This document shows, one piece after another, positions 35,347 through 43,489 of a DNA stretch of 64,000 bases (position 1 is its first letter; the number at the start of each line of letters is the position of its first letter). This stretch comes from Paenibacillus dendritiformis (GTDB lineage: Bacteria; Bacillota; Bacilli; Paenibacillales; Paenibacillaceae). Below the pieces are notes generated by a model. It was not told where the DNA came from and made no database searches. It saw only the letters and a program-made list of their open reading frames with translations. The stretch covers positions 4,394,001-4,458,000 of the forward strand of contig NZ_OX216966.1 in the NCBI RefSeq assembly GCF_945605565.1. Reading direction: 5' to 3'. The translations under genes were made by a program, and so were the position numbers.

Positions 35347-35574
35347 AAGCTCACCTCTGCAATCTCGTATGTACCTGGCTCTATTATAATATGGAGGTTT
35401 TGGCGCCCACTACCAAGATGGTGACCATCTGCTAACACAATGGTGACTTGTTGAGAGAAGTTGTCAGGGAAGCCGGGATTGTTCATTGGAAAATTTGCGG
35501 AGAAATCAGGGGGAAATCTAAGCCGCGGACCGCCATGCGAGGCAGCGGTTGCCGTGCACACAGGTACGCCAGGA

Positions 35575-35616
35575 GAAAAAACATCTCATCCGAGCTGTCG
35601 TATGCAGCCGGATGAG
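35575..35616 (-). terminator. Intrinsic terminator of the SMR gene
   Basis: CTCATCCG (35585-35592) pairs with CGGATGAG (35609-35616), followed on the minus strand by TGTTTTTTC. It lies just after the SMR gene's stop. Confidence 0.75.
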
Positions 35617-35633
35617 ACCGGGGAGCGTTCCGT

Positions 35634-36044
35634 TTATTCTCCTGTGCGGGCGCGATCTCCGTCGAAGGCGGAGCCTGAATGGACCACAGCCTGGCTGCCT
35701 TCGTGGACCGCGTTGTCGGCCGGTTTCTCCTGCCCGCCCACATTGAGCCCGATGACGCCCAAAATAATGAGCAGAATCGAGACGCCTTTGAGCAGTGTCA
35801 TCGACTCCTGGAACACGAGATAGCCAATAACCGCGATCGCGGCCGTGCCAAGACCCGACCATATCGCGTAGGCGACGCTGACCGGAACCTGCTTCAACGA
35901 TAAGTTCAAGCTGGAGAACGCCAAAATATAAAAGATTATCATGAACAGGGAAGGCCATAGCTTCGTAAATCCTTGTGACAGCTTCATCGATACCGTGCCG
36001 GCTATTTCGAGCACAATGGCGAAGAACAAATATACCCAATGCAT
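35634..36044 (-). CDS. Small multidrug resistance (SMR) family transporter
   Basis: 136 residues, four membrane segments. The first helix holds the essential glutamate (YLFFAIVLEIAGTVSMKLS); PVSVAYAIWSGLGTAAIAVIGY and the fourth helix VSILLIILGVIGLNV are typical of EmrE/QacC/SugE-type H+ antiporters. The C terminus extends about 30 polar residues beyond the normal SMR end (~107). No second SMR gene is adjacent, so it probably works as a homodimer. Exports cationic compounds or guanidinium; the substrate is not shown. Confidence 0.88.
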   Translation of the reverse strand: MHWVYLFFAIVLEIAGTVSMKLSQGFTKLWPSLFMIIFYILAFSSLNLSLKQVPVSVAYAIWSGLGTAAIAVIGYLVFQESMTLLKGVSILLIILGVIGLNVGGQEKPADNAVHEGSQAVVHSGSAFDGDRARTGE

Positions 36045-36155
36045 GATGTGATGCTCACTCCTTTTTCCACATGGCCATGGCCGTCTCGAATTCTCGATCA
36101 CTCGAAATCCACGGTAATGATGGAACTATAATATATTTTTCAGTACCATTTAGGC

Positions 36156-36185
36156 AGTATAGTATGCAGCTATTCCCGTTGTCAA
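36156..36185 (-). promoter_or_regulatory. Promoter of the SMR gene
   Basis: Minus strand TTGACA (36180-36185), 18-bp spacer, TATACT (36156-36161). It leaves a leader of about 105 nt before the ATG. 36186-36369 shows nothing else. Confidence 0.65.
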
Positions 36186-36369
36186 CTGGAAGTTGCGGTA
36201 ATTCGGCGGCGCATCTATCAGACGAAGGCGAACTTCAATAAGACATGCCAGCCTCTGCACCAATGTGAAAAAGCGTGAAAGCTGCTGCTTGCGGAAAGCC
36301 GCTTCCACGCCTTGCTATTCCCTCTTCCCCATGTGATGCAGCCTTGTCATCCGCCATGTTCCGTTCCCG

Positions 36370-38142
36370 CTATTCTTCGAACAGCTTCTCTCCCCGATGC
36401 AGGCGCCACGCGATGCGCGCCGTATGCGGCAGCTCCCGCGCCGTCGGCGAATGGGCGGCCAAATAACGCGTCAAGGCAAGCAGCATCGTCTGCTTCGCCT
36501 GCGCAGCCAGCGGGCCGCTCTCGGCGTCCCAGCGGTCATACTCCGCGCTGGCCGCCTCGTACATCTGGTACGAATGGAATTCCGCGTCCTCCCTCAGCAG
36601 GGCATGGCCGAGCGTGTTGAACAAGGCATCGATGTCCCCATTCTGGCGCAAATACTGGGCCAGCCACTCGCCGGATTCCGCCACCTGCTGCTGCCGATCG
36701 AGCAGCTTGAGCAGCCAGCCCGGATCGGTCGAATTCGGATTCGCTTCCGCGTGTTCACCGCTCGGCCGGCGGGCGGCCGGAACGTTAAGGAAGCGATCCA
36801 GGTATACGGTGACGGCGGCGTAATAGATGGCGCGCACCGTGAAGACGTTGGCGCTCCGCCGCAGCGTCTCGTGGACGGCATGCGCGTGCGTGAACGTATG
36901 CAGCACCGTAATCCAATCCCCGAACTCGTTCTGGGTATGGAAGCGGGTGATCCGCTCCGCCGCTGCGAGAGCGACGAGCTGGGCCAGCCGCACGGGAGAG
37001 CGTCCGGATCGCAGCGCATTCGTAAGCGCCTCGATCGTCTGCAGCGGCTGATCGCCGAGAAGCAAGGCCAGAAGCTGCTGCTCCTCTTCTTCGGCCTGCT
37101 CCGGCGTGTCCTCGGTCGAAGCGGGCGTCTCCACGGCGGACCAGGTGATGCTCTCCAGCTCCCGGAAGGCTTCCCGCAGCGGATCGACCAGATTGACCGG
37201 CGATTGCCAATGCTGCAGCTCCTCGCTGCGGGCGGCGCGGGCCGGCAGCGGCACGAGCGAGCTGAGGACGCGCACAGCGGAATCGCTGCCGATATGCTGC
37301 AATATTTCGAACGCCTTGTTATGGAAATCGAGCGTATGTCCCCCATCCATATAGAAGTGATCGGTAACCGCGGTCATCATCATCGACATGAGCTCGTTCG
37401 GCTCCATGCCGCTGGCTATCGCGCTGGCCAGCACCCGTTCGGCGCCGCGGATATCGCGAACTTCAATGCATCTCCGGTACCAGGCGGACAGATGCTCTGT
37501 CGCCTGCTGCTCCGTCTCCGGCAGCGGCTGCTGCAGGAATCGCGCCGGCTGTCCGGCGCAGTCCCGCGCCACGCGGGCAAGGCCGTGGTACAGGGCAAGA
37601 ATGCGCCCGTATTTGTCCAGCTTCGGCAGCACGTTCACCATCGCCGCCAAGATGGTCAGGCCCGAGCTCCAGCCGGCGGAGCGGTATGTCGTCCCGAAGT
37701 CGACGCCCACCCTGGCGATGTCCGCCGCGGGCACGCCCGCCTCGACAAGCGCGACGACGCTCTTCGCGATAACGAGGGACAGGTTCTGCTCCATCCCCTC
37801 CCGCAAGCGCCTTAACTGCTTCTCCACGCTGCTCGCGACCTGGGGCCTCGGATCGACCCATACGCTGCCCTGCTCGACCTTGACCCGGTGCACAGGCACG
37901 TCATCCGCCCATGGGTCCAGCGTGCCCCCGCTGCATACGTCGAACCGCGCGTGATGCCAGTGGCAGGTCAGAATGCCGTCGCAGAGACTGCCCATATGAA
38001 GCGGAAATCCCATATGCGGGCAGCGGTTGTCCACGGCGTACACTTCATCGGCATGCACAAACACCGCAATACCGCCCTTAATCACTTTGGCTCCCTGTTC
38101 CTGAAGATCTTCCCATGTTCCGGCATGTATCCAATCCGTCAT
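36370..38142 (-). CDS. Rieske [2Fe-2S] protein with long helical C-terminal domain
   Basis: 590 residues. The N terminus is a Rieske domain: Cys41-x-His43 (NRCPHMGFPLHMG) and Cys60-x2-His63 (CHWHHARFDVCSGG), CxH-x16-CxxH, which binds a [2Fe-2S] cluster. Residues ~100-590 are helical, rich in Ala/Leu/Arg/Glu, with no motif I recognise and no mononuclear-iron oxygenase facial triad, so it is not a normal ring-hydroxylating oxygenase. No signal peptide. ATG at 38140-38142, seven bases after GGAGGG. Probably electron transfer or redox sensing; the partner is unknown. Confidence 0.8.
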   Translation of the reverse strand: MTDWIHAGTWEDLQEQGAKVIKGGIAVFVHADEVYAVDNRCPHMGFPLHMGSLCDGILTCHWHHARFDVCSGGTLDPWADDVPVHRVKVEQGSVWVDPRPQVASSVEKQLRRLREGMEQNLSLVIAKSVVALVEAGVPAADIARVGVDFGTTYRSAGWSSGLTILAAMVNVLPKLDKYGRILALYHGLARVARDCAGQPARFLQQPLPETEQQATEHLSAWYRRCIEVRDIRGAERVLASAIASGMEPNELMSMMMTAVTDHFYMDGGHTLDFHNKAFEILQHIGSDSAVRVLSSLVPLPARAARSEELQHWQSPVNLVDPLREAFRELESITWSAVETPASTEDTPEQAEEEEQQLLALLLGDQPLQTIEALTNALRSGRSPVRLAQLVALAAAERITRFHTQNEFGDWITVLHTFTHAHAVHETLRRSANVFTVRAIYYAAVTVYLDRFLNVPAARRPSGEHAEANPNSTDPGWLLKLLDRQQQVAESGEWLAQYLRQNGDIDALFNTLGHALLREDAEFHSYQMYEAASAEYDRWDAESGPLAAQAKQTMLLALTRYLAAHSPTARELPHTARIAWRLHRGEKLFEE

Positions 38143-38245
38143 CAATTATCCCTCCTTTGTTCAGTCTACTCTCTCAGGGTGAAGAAATTGCCCTTGATTT
38201 GCGGCGCTGTACCGCGCTGAACACGCTCGCAGCCTTATCTCCTCC

Positions 38246-38923
38246 TTACTCGATATAATAAATATGCCGGGATGGCAGCTCCAGGCAGTTGAGCCGTCCG
38301 CCGTATACGCAGCCGCCGTCGATGCCGATAATCGAATTGGTTCCAAAATAAACCCCATCCGATCCATGCAGCGACTTCGTGCGGGAATGGCCGAAAATGA
38401 CCGTCTTCGGGCCGCCATAGCCCTCATGAAATTCCCCGCGTATCCAGACCAGCTTATGCGGATCGCAGTCCGCCAACGGTACCCCCGGCTCCACTCCGGC
38501 ATGGACGAAAATATAGTCCTCCGTCTCATAATAATAGGGCAGCTTGTCCACGAACGAGATCGCATCCAGCAATTCATCGGTCCAGCGGATTGCCGCCGGC
38601 AGACCCTCTGCTTCTTCCTCTGCACAGCCGTAGCTCAGCAGCGTCTGCTTGGCCCCGTTGCGGAACCAGCGCTCCACAGCCTTCTCCTCATTTCGGTAGG
38701 CATCGAGCATCATTTTCTCATGATTGCCCATCAGGACGATCGCCCCCGACTGCTGCAGATCCCGCACCTTGGCGAGCACTTCTTTTGAATGAGGGCCACG
38801 GTCAATATAATCGCCCAGCAGCAAGAGCTGATCGAGATTCGCGTCATAACGGGCCATCTCCAGCAGCCGCTCGAACTTCTCCAGTTCTCCATGAATATCG
38901 CTAATGACAAGCATTCGCTCCAT
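38246..38923 (-). CDS. Metallophosphoesterase (PrpE/ApaH-like serine/threonine or dinucleoside phosphatase)
   Basis: 225 residues. All calcineurin-type motifs are present: ISDIHGELEKF, LLGDYIDRGPHS, LMGNHEKMM, a VHAGVEPG stretch and VIFGHSRT. These bind two metals. The group covers PrpE-type phosphatases and diadenosine tetraphosphatases; which one cannot be told. The ATG at 38921 is chosen (GAAGGG upstream; the family's N terminus starts here). Single gene. Confidence 0.87.
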   Translation of the reverse strand: MERMLVISDIHGELEKFERLLEMARYDANLDQLLLLGDYIDRGPHSKEVLAKVRDLQQSGAIVLMGNHEKMMLDAYRNEEKAVERWFRNGAKQTLLSYGCAEEEAEGLPAAIRWTDELLDAISFVDKLPYYYETEDYIFVHAGVEPGVPLADCDPHKLVWIRGEFHEGYGGPKTVIFGHSRTKSLHGSDGVYFGTNSIIGIDGGCVYGGRLNCLELPSRHIYYIE

Positions 38924-39074
38924 CGTATCGATCCCTTCCTTCTCTTTCCATCGTACCATGAGCGAATATTTCCTATCCAGCCTTCCAAACATAATATTTT
39001 TCGTAACTGTCCCTTGGCTTGTCCCGGAATCCGTCCTTCCGTCCTCTCTTAGAAAAACTCTCTCTACGTCCTGC

Positions 39075-39401
39075 TTACTGGTGAAGCAGCACACCAATCC
39101 GCTGCTGCTTGCCGCGGTGCCGGTATTTTGCCTTCTGGACGAGCACAATGTATTTATCAAGCCGCTGACTTTCCCGGATTGCCCTTTCATTCAGCAGATC
39201 ATTATTTTCCATCGCCAGACTCACCATTCGTGCCCGGATCTGTTCAATTTTGCGCATCAGATCGTTCATATCCGTCTCTTCCTCTTCCGGTTCCAGCCTG
39301 CTCATCATCCATTCTTCACCACGAGCCGACAGCTCATTTCGATGAAGGATCGCTTCCTTTTCAATCAATCCGCAGGAACCGCCCATATTCACGTCTTCCA
39401 T
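39075..39401 (-). CDS. Spo0E-family aspartyl-phosphate phosphatase
   Basis: 108 residues. The helical hairpin IEQIRARMVSLAMENNDLL, then the signature SQRLDKYI (family SQELDxxI), are in residues ~50-90. Such proteins remove phosphate from Spo0A and delay sporulation. An acidic N-terminal extension of ~45 residues (LEPEEEETD) is longer than usual. Alternative later starts exist. Consistent with a spore-former. Upstream 39402-39533 shows no gene. Confidence 0.7.
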   Translation of the reverse strand: MEDVNMGGSCGLIEKEAILHRNELSARGEEWMMSRLEPEEEETDMNDLMRKIEQIRARMVSLAMENNDLLNERAIRESQRLDKYIVLVQKAKYRHRGKQQRIGVLLHQ

Positions 39402-39533
39402 TACCTACCATTGCCCTCCCTCAAGCAACATGATTTGACAATTCCAATTATAAGCAATTATTCCTTCGTCATCCTAATTGAAAAAAGTTAATAATCTCGT
39501 CAATACTCAACTTTTTATTCCAATTTGAGCCAT

Positions 39534-39560
39534 AAAAAGACACTTCCCAGCAGGGAAGTG
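39534..39560 (-). terminator. Intrinsic terminator of the XRE-type regulator gene
   Basis: CACTTCCC-AGCA-GGGAAGTG, 8-bp perfect stem, followed on the minus strand by TCTTTTT. Confidence 0.8.
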
Positions 39561-39616
39561 CCCAGCCATCCTTTTCAAGATTACTTACCTTGTTGACGTT
39601 ATGAAAATGAACGGAG

Positions 39617-41044
39617 TTACATTTCAAGTCCCGCTCCATGATTGTACATATGCAAGGTTTTCGAGCCGTCTGTTATCGAATGATAGAGTTTCCGTTGCTG
39701 TTCTGATGCATATTGCCGATATTTTTCAAATAACATCATACTTCGATAGGCAGAGCCTGGCTGATTGTTAAGGTACGATAGCTTCAAACACCGCAGGATA
39801 CCATCTATCCCCCTGCCGAATCGTTGTCTCATGAACTCATATTTGGCGTAGTTGTACAGAAAGTTAAGAAGCCGCTCTATGTAAATGATGCTCCCGCTAT
39901 CCTGAAGCTGGGCAATCTGCTCCGAAAATCTGTCCAGAACCTGATCTACACAAAACCCATGCTCCCAAGCGGACATCAGAATCGGGTTCAATCCCGGCAG
40001 CAATTCTGTCGGATGCTCTGCCAAATAATCTGCGTACGGCTCAATCGCATTCTTATCACCTCTGCATACTTCAAGCGTATACCGGTTGCCTTGTGCCCAT
40101 AGCTTGAACTTCTCTATAAATGCAAGCCCCGCTTCGTCCACCACTTCGAACCAATCCAAATTCTCATAGCCTTGCACATATTGCAGTGCCTCAGCGTACC
40201 TCTTGCATCTCTCCAGCACATTTCCCTTCATTAAATATCCTTCGCCATAATAGGCGACCAGCGGAAATTCGGATGGGGGCAGCTTCGGGTTGTTCCCCTT
40301 CTTCCGCTCTCGAATCATATATTGATACAGTGTCGTTGCCAACTCGCGCAGTTCATCTGCGTACTGTTCCGCTCGCCTCCATTGATATAAGCTGTAGCAT
40401 ACATTCCCCAAATAATGCAGTGCCTCAAGCTGGAGATGCTCCTGCAGACGCTTGCGATAAGGAGAAAAGGCGATGACCGCTTCCCAGTTCTTCTGCGCGT
40501 CCCGGCCGATTGACGCCCGGAACAGCCGGTATTGGCTCATAATGAACCGCTCCGCATAGTTGTCCTTCTCATTCTCTATCACATACTGATAGAATGGGAC
40601 GGCCGCCTGCACCTCGCCCTTCGCATACAGCTCCTCCGCGACATCATACAGCAGCGCCAATGCAACCCGCGGCGTGTCCAGCATCTTCGCGATAATGCTC
40701 TCGACGTAATCGAGCCGGTTCAACTCGGCGCAGCGGACCAGATAGGAGCGCACGCGCTTGTTCGACAGCCTCTCCTCGCCGCTTCGCAGCTTCCCGCTCT
40801 CGCTCTTGAAGCACTCCTCGTAATATAAGTCGTACAGCCACCCCGGCTCTTCCCCGAAAGCGGCAGCCAGCTTGTCGAGCTGCTCCACCGTCATCGGACG
40901 CGGCGGATTCCCGTTCAACACCATGCTGAGATGCCCTTGATTAACGCCTGACAATTCGCTTACCCTCAGGAGCGTATATCCCTTCTCCTTAATCTTCTTG
41001 TCAATCTCCGACCGCAAAGCTCTGCATTGCCCATCCATAGACAT
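39617..41044 (-). CDS. XRE-type HTH regulator with helical (TPR-like) C terminus
   Basis: About 475 residues. The N-terminal HTH is clear: YTLLRVSELSGVNQGHLSMV, followed by a LDKLAAAFGE helix. The remaining ~400 residues are helical with repeated ~35-residue helix pairs (for example ALALLYDVAEELYAKGEVQA and LEALHYLGNVCYSLYQWRRAE), like TPR arrays of peptide-sensing RNPP-type regulators. No pheromone-like small gene was found beside it. Starts at 41044, 41038 or 41068 are possible; 41044 is preferred. It is divergent from the DASS transporter gene at 41285. Confidence 0.75.
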   Translation of the reverse strand: MSMDGQCRALRSEIDKKIKEKGYTLLRVSELSGVNQGHLSMVLNGNPPRPMTVEQLDKLAAAFGEEPGWLYDLYYEECFKSESGKLRSGEERLSNKRVRSYLVRCAELNRLDYVESIIAKMLDTPRVALALLYDVAEELYAKGEVQAAVPFYQYVIENEKDNYAERFIMSQYRLFRASIGRDAQKNWEAVIAFSPYRKRLQEHLQLEALHYLGNVCYSLYQWRRAEQYADELRELATTLYQYMIRERKKGNNPKLPPSEFPLVAYYGEGYLMKGNVLERCKRYAEALQYVQGYENLDWFEVVDEAGLAFIEKFKLWAQGNRYTLEVCRGDKNAIEPYADYLAEHPTELLPGLNPILMSAWEHGFCVDQVLDRFSEQIAQLQDSGSIIYIERLLNFLYNYAKYEFMRQRFGRGIDGILRCLKLSYLNNQPGSAYRSMMLFEKYRQYASEQQRKLYHSITDGSKTLHMYNHGAGLEM

Positions 41045-41284
41045 AACCTGCGATCTACCTCCTGACAATCAAGCGCATGATTCGGCATCTTCCGACATGA
41101 TCTGAGTAATTTTATTCATTTTTCCTTTTTTCTCCTTAATAGTATCATTATTTCATATCATTGTAAATGACATTTTTCCATAAAATTCATTCCTTATGTG
41201 GAGATTTGAAAGTATCATAGAGTATGTTAATCAAGAGCTTTTCACTACCATCGGCATGACAGAAAGGGGCTTATCACCGTACTC

Positions 41285-43156
41285 ATGAATTCAGACATCA
41301 TTATCACGCTTATCATCCTGGCCGCAGCAGCGATTCTCTTCATGACGGGAAAGATACGATCGGATCTGGTCGCGATCTGCTCCCTAATCCTGCTCGTCCT
41401 GCTTGGAATATTAACGCCGAATGAGGCGTTGTCCGGCTTCTCCAATTCTGTCGTCATCATGATGATCGGCTTGTTCATCGTGGGAGGCGGGATCTTCCAG
41501 ACCGGGCTCGCCAAGCTGGCCAGCGGCAAGATGCTTCAGCTCGCGGGCCATAGCGAGACGCGTCTGTTGATTACCGTTATCCTGGCCACGTCGCTGATCG
41601 GCGCCTTCGTCAGCAATACCGGCACCGTCGCCGTCATGCTGCCCATCGTCGTCAGCCTGGCCGCCAGCGCCAATATCAGCCCGGGACGGCTGTTGATGCC
41701 GATCGCGTTCGCCAGCAGCATGGGCGGCATGCTGACCTTAATCGGGACGCCGCCCAATCTGGTCATCAGCGAGACGCTCGCCCAAGCGGGATTCGACGAG
41801 CTGTCCTTCTTCTCCTTCACCCCGATCGGAATCGTCTGCCTCCTGATCGGCACAGGTCTTCTGCTTCTTCTGAGCAGGCTGCTTCCGAAGGAACAAGGCG
41901 AAGGGCGCGGCAAACGGAACGGGCGATCGCTGCACGAGCTTGCGCGCCAGTACCAGCTGTCCCAGAACCTGTACCGCGTGCAGGCCGGCAATGAAGCGTC
42001 GATTGTGTCCCGATCGCTGCAGGAGCTGGATATTCCGAACCAGTATCAGGTTCATATTATCGAGATTCGCCGCCGGACGTCGAGCAAGAACCCGTTCTTC
42101 AAGACGATCAATCAAGAGATTGCCGGTCCGGCGACGGTCATCCATGACAAAGACATTCTGTATGTATATGGACCGTTCGAGCGCGTGCAAGCATTCGCCG
42201 AAGCGTGCGGGCTTGAGCTGCTCGACCATCAGGCCGCCGAGATCGAGCAAGCCGCCGAGCCGAATACCGAGCGGTACGCTTCGGATCAGATCGGCATCGC
42301 CGAGGTGCTGCTGCCGCCGAATTCCCCGCTGCTCAATCAACAGGTGAAGCAGTCGGGATTCCGCGAGAAATATCAGCTCAATATATTGGCGATTCAACGC
42401 AAAGGAGAGTATTTGCTGCATCAGCTCAAGGACGAGAAAATCCGGTTCGGCGACGCCCTGCTCGTTCAGGGAACATGGAAAAGCATCGCCCGGCTGTCGA
42501 GAGAGGAGTCGGATGTCGTCGTCGTCGGCCAGCCGCTGGAGACGGCAGCCGCGATGCCAATGAACCATAAAGCGCCGATCGCGGCCGGCATCATGCTGTT
42601 CATGATCGCGCTGCTCATTCTGGAGATATTCCCGGCCGTCATCTCCGTCATGATCGCCGCGGTTCTCATGGTAGCGACCGGATGTCTTCGCGGTATGGAG
42701 TCCGCCTACAAGACGATTAACTGGGAGAGCATCGTCCTGATTGGCGGCATGATTCCGGTGTCCATCGCGATCGAGAAGACAGGCGCGGCAGCCTTGCTCT
42801 CGCAGAAGCTCGTGCTGACCCTCGGGAATATCGGGCCGTTCGCCCTGCTCGCCGGGATCTATTTTACGACGTCGATTCTGACGCTCTTCATCAGCAATAC
42901 CGCATGCGCTGTCCTGGTCGCTCCGATCGCGATGACCGCCGCGATGCAGCTGGGCGTCAATCCGCATCCATATCTGTTCGCCGTCGCGATTGCGGCCAGC
43001 ATGTGCTTCGCCGTCCCGTTCTCGACCCCGCCCAACGCGTTGGTCATGTCGGCCGGCAAATATTCCTTCATGGACTATATCCGGGTGGGACTGCCGCTTC
43101 AACTGCTGCTTGGCATTGCCATGGTGGCGCTGCTGCCGCTCTTTTTTCCGTTTTAA
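41285..43156 (+). CDS. DASS/SLC13-type anion transporter with RCK_C (TrkA-C) domains
   Basis: 623 residues. N- and C-terminal membrane halves carry the DASS signatures GAFVSNTGTVAVMLPIVVSL with SSMGGMLTLIGTPPNLVIS, and FISNTACAVLVAPIAMTAAM with FAVPFSTPPNALVMS: paired SNT and TPxN motifs that bind Na+ and substrate. Between them (~210-390) lie two TrkA-C-like soluble domains, a layout of sulfate/citrate-type carriers. Substrate uncertain. GAAAGGGG lies about 15 bases before the ATG, rather far. It is divergent from the XRE regulator, which may control it. Confidence 0.85.
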   Translation: MNSDIIITLIILAAAAILFMTGKIRSDLVAICSLILLVLLGILTPNEALSGFSNSVVIMMIGLFIVGGGIFQTGLAKLASGKMLQLAGHSETRLLITVILATSLIGAFVSNTGTVAVMLPIVVSLAASANISPGRLLMPIAFASSMGGMLTLIGTPPNLVISETLAQAGFDELSFFSFTPIGIVCLLIGTGLLLLLSRLLPKEQGEGRGKRNGRSLHELARQYQLSQNLYRVQAGNEASIVSRSLQELDIPNQYQVHIIEIRRRTSSKNPFFKTINQEIAGPATVIHDKDILYVYGPFERVQAFAEACGLELLDHQAAEIEQAAEPNTERYASDQIGIAEVLLPPNSPLLNQQVKQSGFREKYQLNILAIQRKGEYLLHQLKDEKIRFGDALLVQGTWKSIARLSREESDVVVVGQPLETAAAMPMNHKAPIAAGIMLFMIALLILEIFPAVISVMIAAVLMVATGCLRGMESAYKTINWESIVLIGGMIPVSIAIEKTGAAALLSQKLVLTLGNIGPFALLAGIYFTTSILTLFISNTACAVLVAPIAMTAAMQLGVNPHPYLFAVAIAASMCFAVPFSTPPNALVMSAGKYSFMDYIRVGLPLQLLLGIAMVALLPLFFPF

Positions 43157-43255
43157 AATCTAGCAAATGGTCTTTCATTCGACAATCTTCTATTTTCAGC
43201 AGCAAAAAAGGATAATTTGTATGTACGTTCCATCTGAAAGATGATAGAATGAACA

Positions 43256-43261
43256 TATAAT
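43256..43261 (+). promoter_or_regulatory. -10 box upstream of the riboswitch
   Basis: TATAAT at 43256-43261, about 20 bp before the riboswitch; a weak CTGAAA at 43234 may be the -35 box. Confidence 0.5.
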
Positions 43262-43279
43262 AGATACGCTAAAAATGGA

Positions 43280-43361
43280 TAATGGCAAACCCTAGCGAAA
43301 GCAGGGGACGCAAAGCCACGGGTCTAATGCATGCACGCATGCGATGATAGCCGGGTTGCCC
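43280..43361 (+). ncRNA. Cyclic di-GMP-I (GEMM-I) riboswitch
   Basis: The conserved core is present: GGCAAACC closing with GGGTTGCC (43353-43360) as P1; the GAAA tetraloop hairpin CCTAGCGAAAGCAGGG; the GACGCAAAGCCACGGGTCT core; and a GCATGC-rich P3. The base before CAAACC is G (43285), the position that favours c-di-GMP; cGAMP-sensing variants have A here. A terminator follows, so it probably controls transcription of the CAP-domain gene at 43490. Confidence 0.9.
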
Positions 43362-43389
43362 TAATTGCGACCGTTGTTGCGTCTTTTTG

Positions 43390-43416
43390 GCGCCGCCTTT
43401 AGGGTGGCGCTTTTTT
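43390..43416 (+). terminator. Riboswitch expression platform: intrinsic terminator
   Basis: GCGCCGCC (43390-43397) pairs with GGTGGCGC (43403-43410), loop TTTAG, followed by TTTTTT. It lies about 30 nt after the aptamer and 74 bp before the CAP-domain start. I could not trace a clear antiterminator, so the direction (on or off) is open. Confidence 0.8.
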
Positions 43417-43489
43417 AATTCCAAGAGCGCCCCCGTTTATCATCTCATTCTAGCGTAGTTCAGATTCGTTATAGAATGGGGAGATAGCT

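Noticed and set aside
36045..36150. Guanidine riboswitch in the SMR leader
   Set aside because: I looked for the conserved parts of the guanidine classes and did not find them.
36397..37815. 472-codon open frame opposite the Rieske gene
   Set aside because: Low-complexity Arg/Gly/Leu composition typical of a shadow; no start signal.
41738..43102. 454-codon open frame opposite the DASS transporter gene
   Set aside because: Arg/Asp/Gln-rich, no motif, antisense to a clear transporter.
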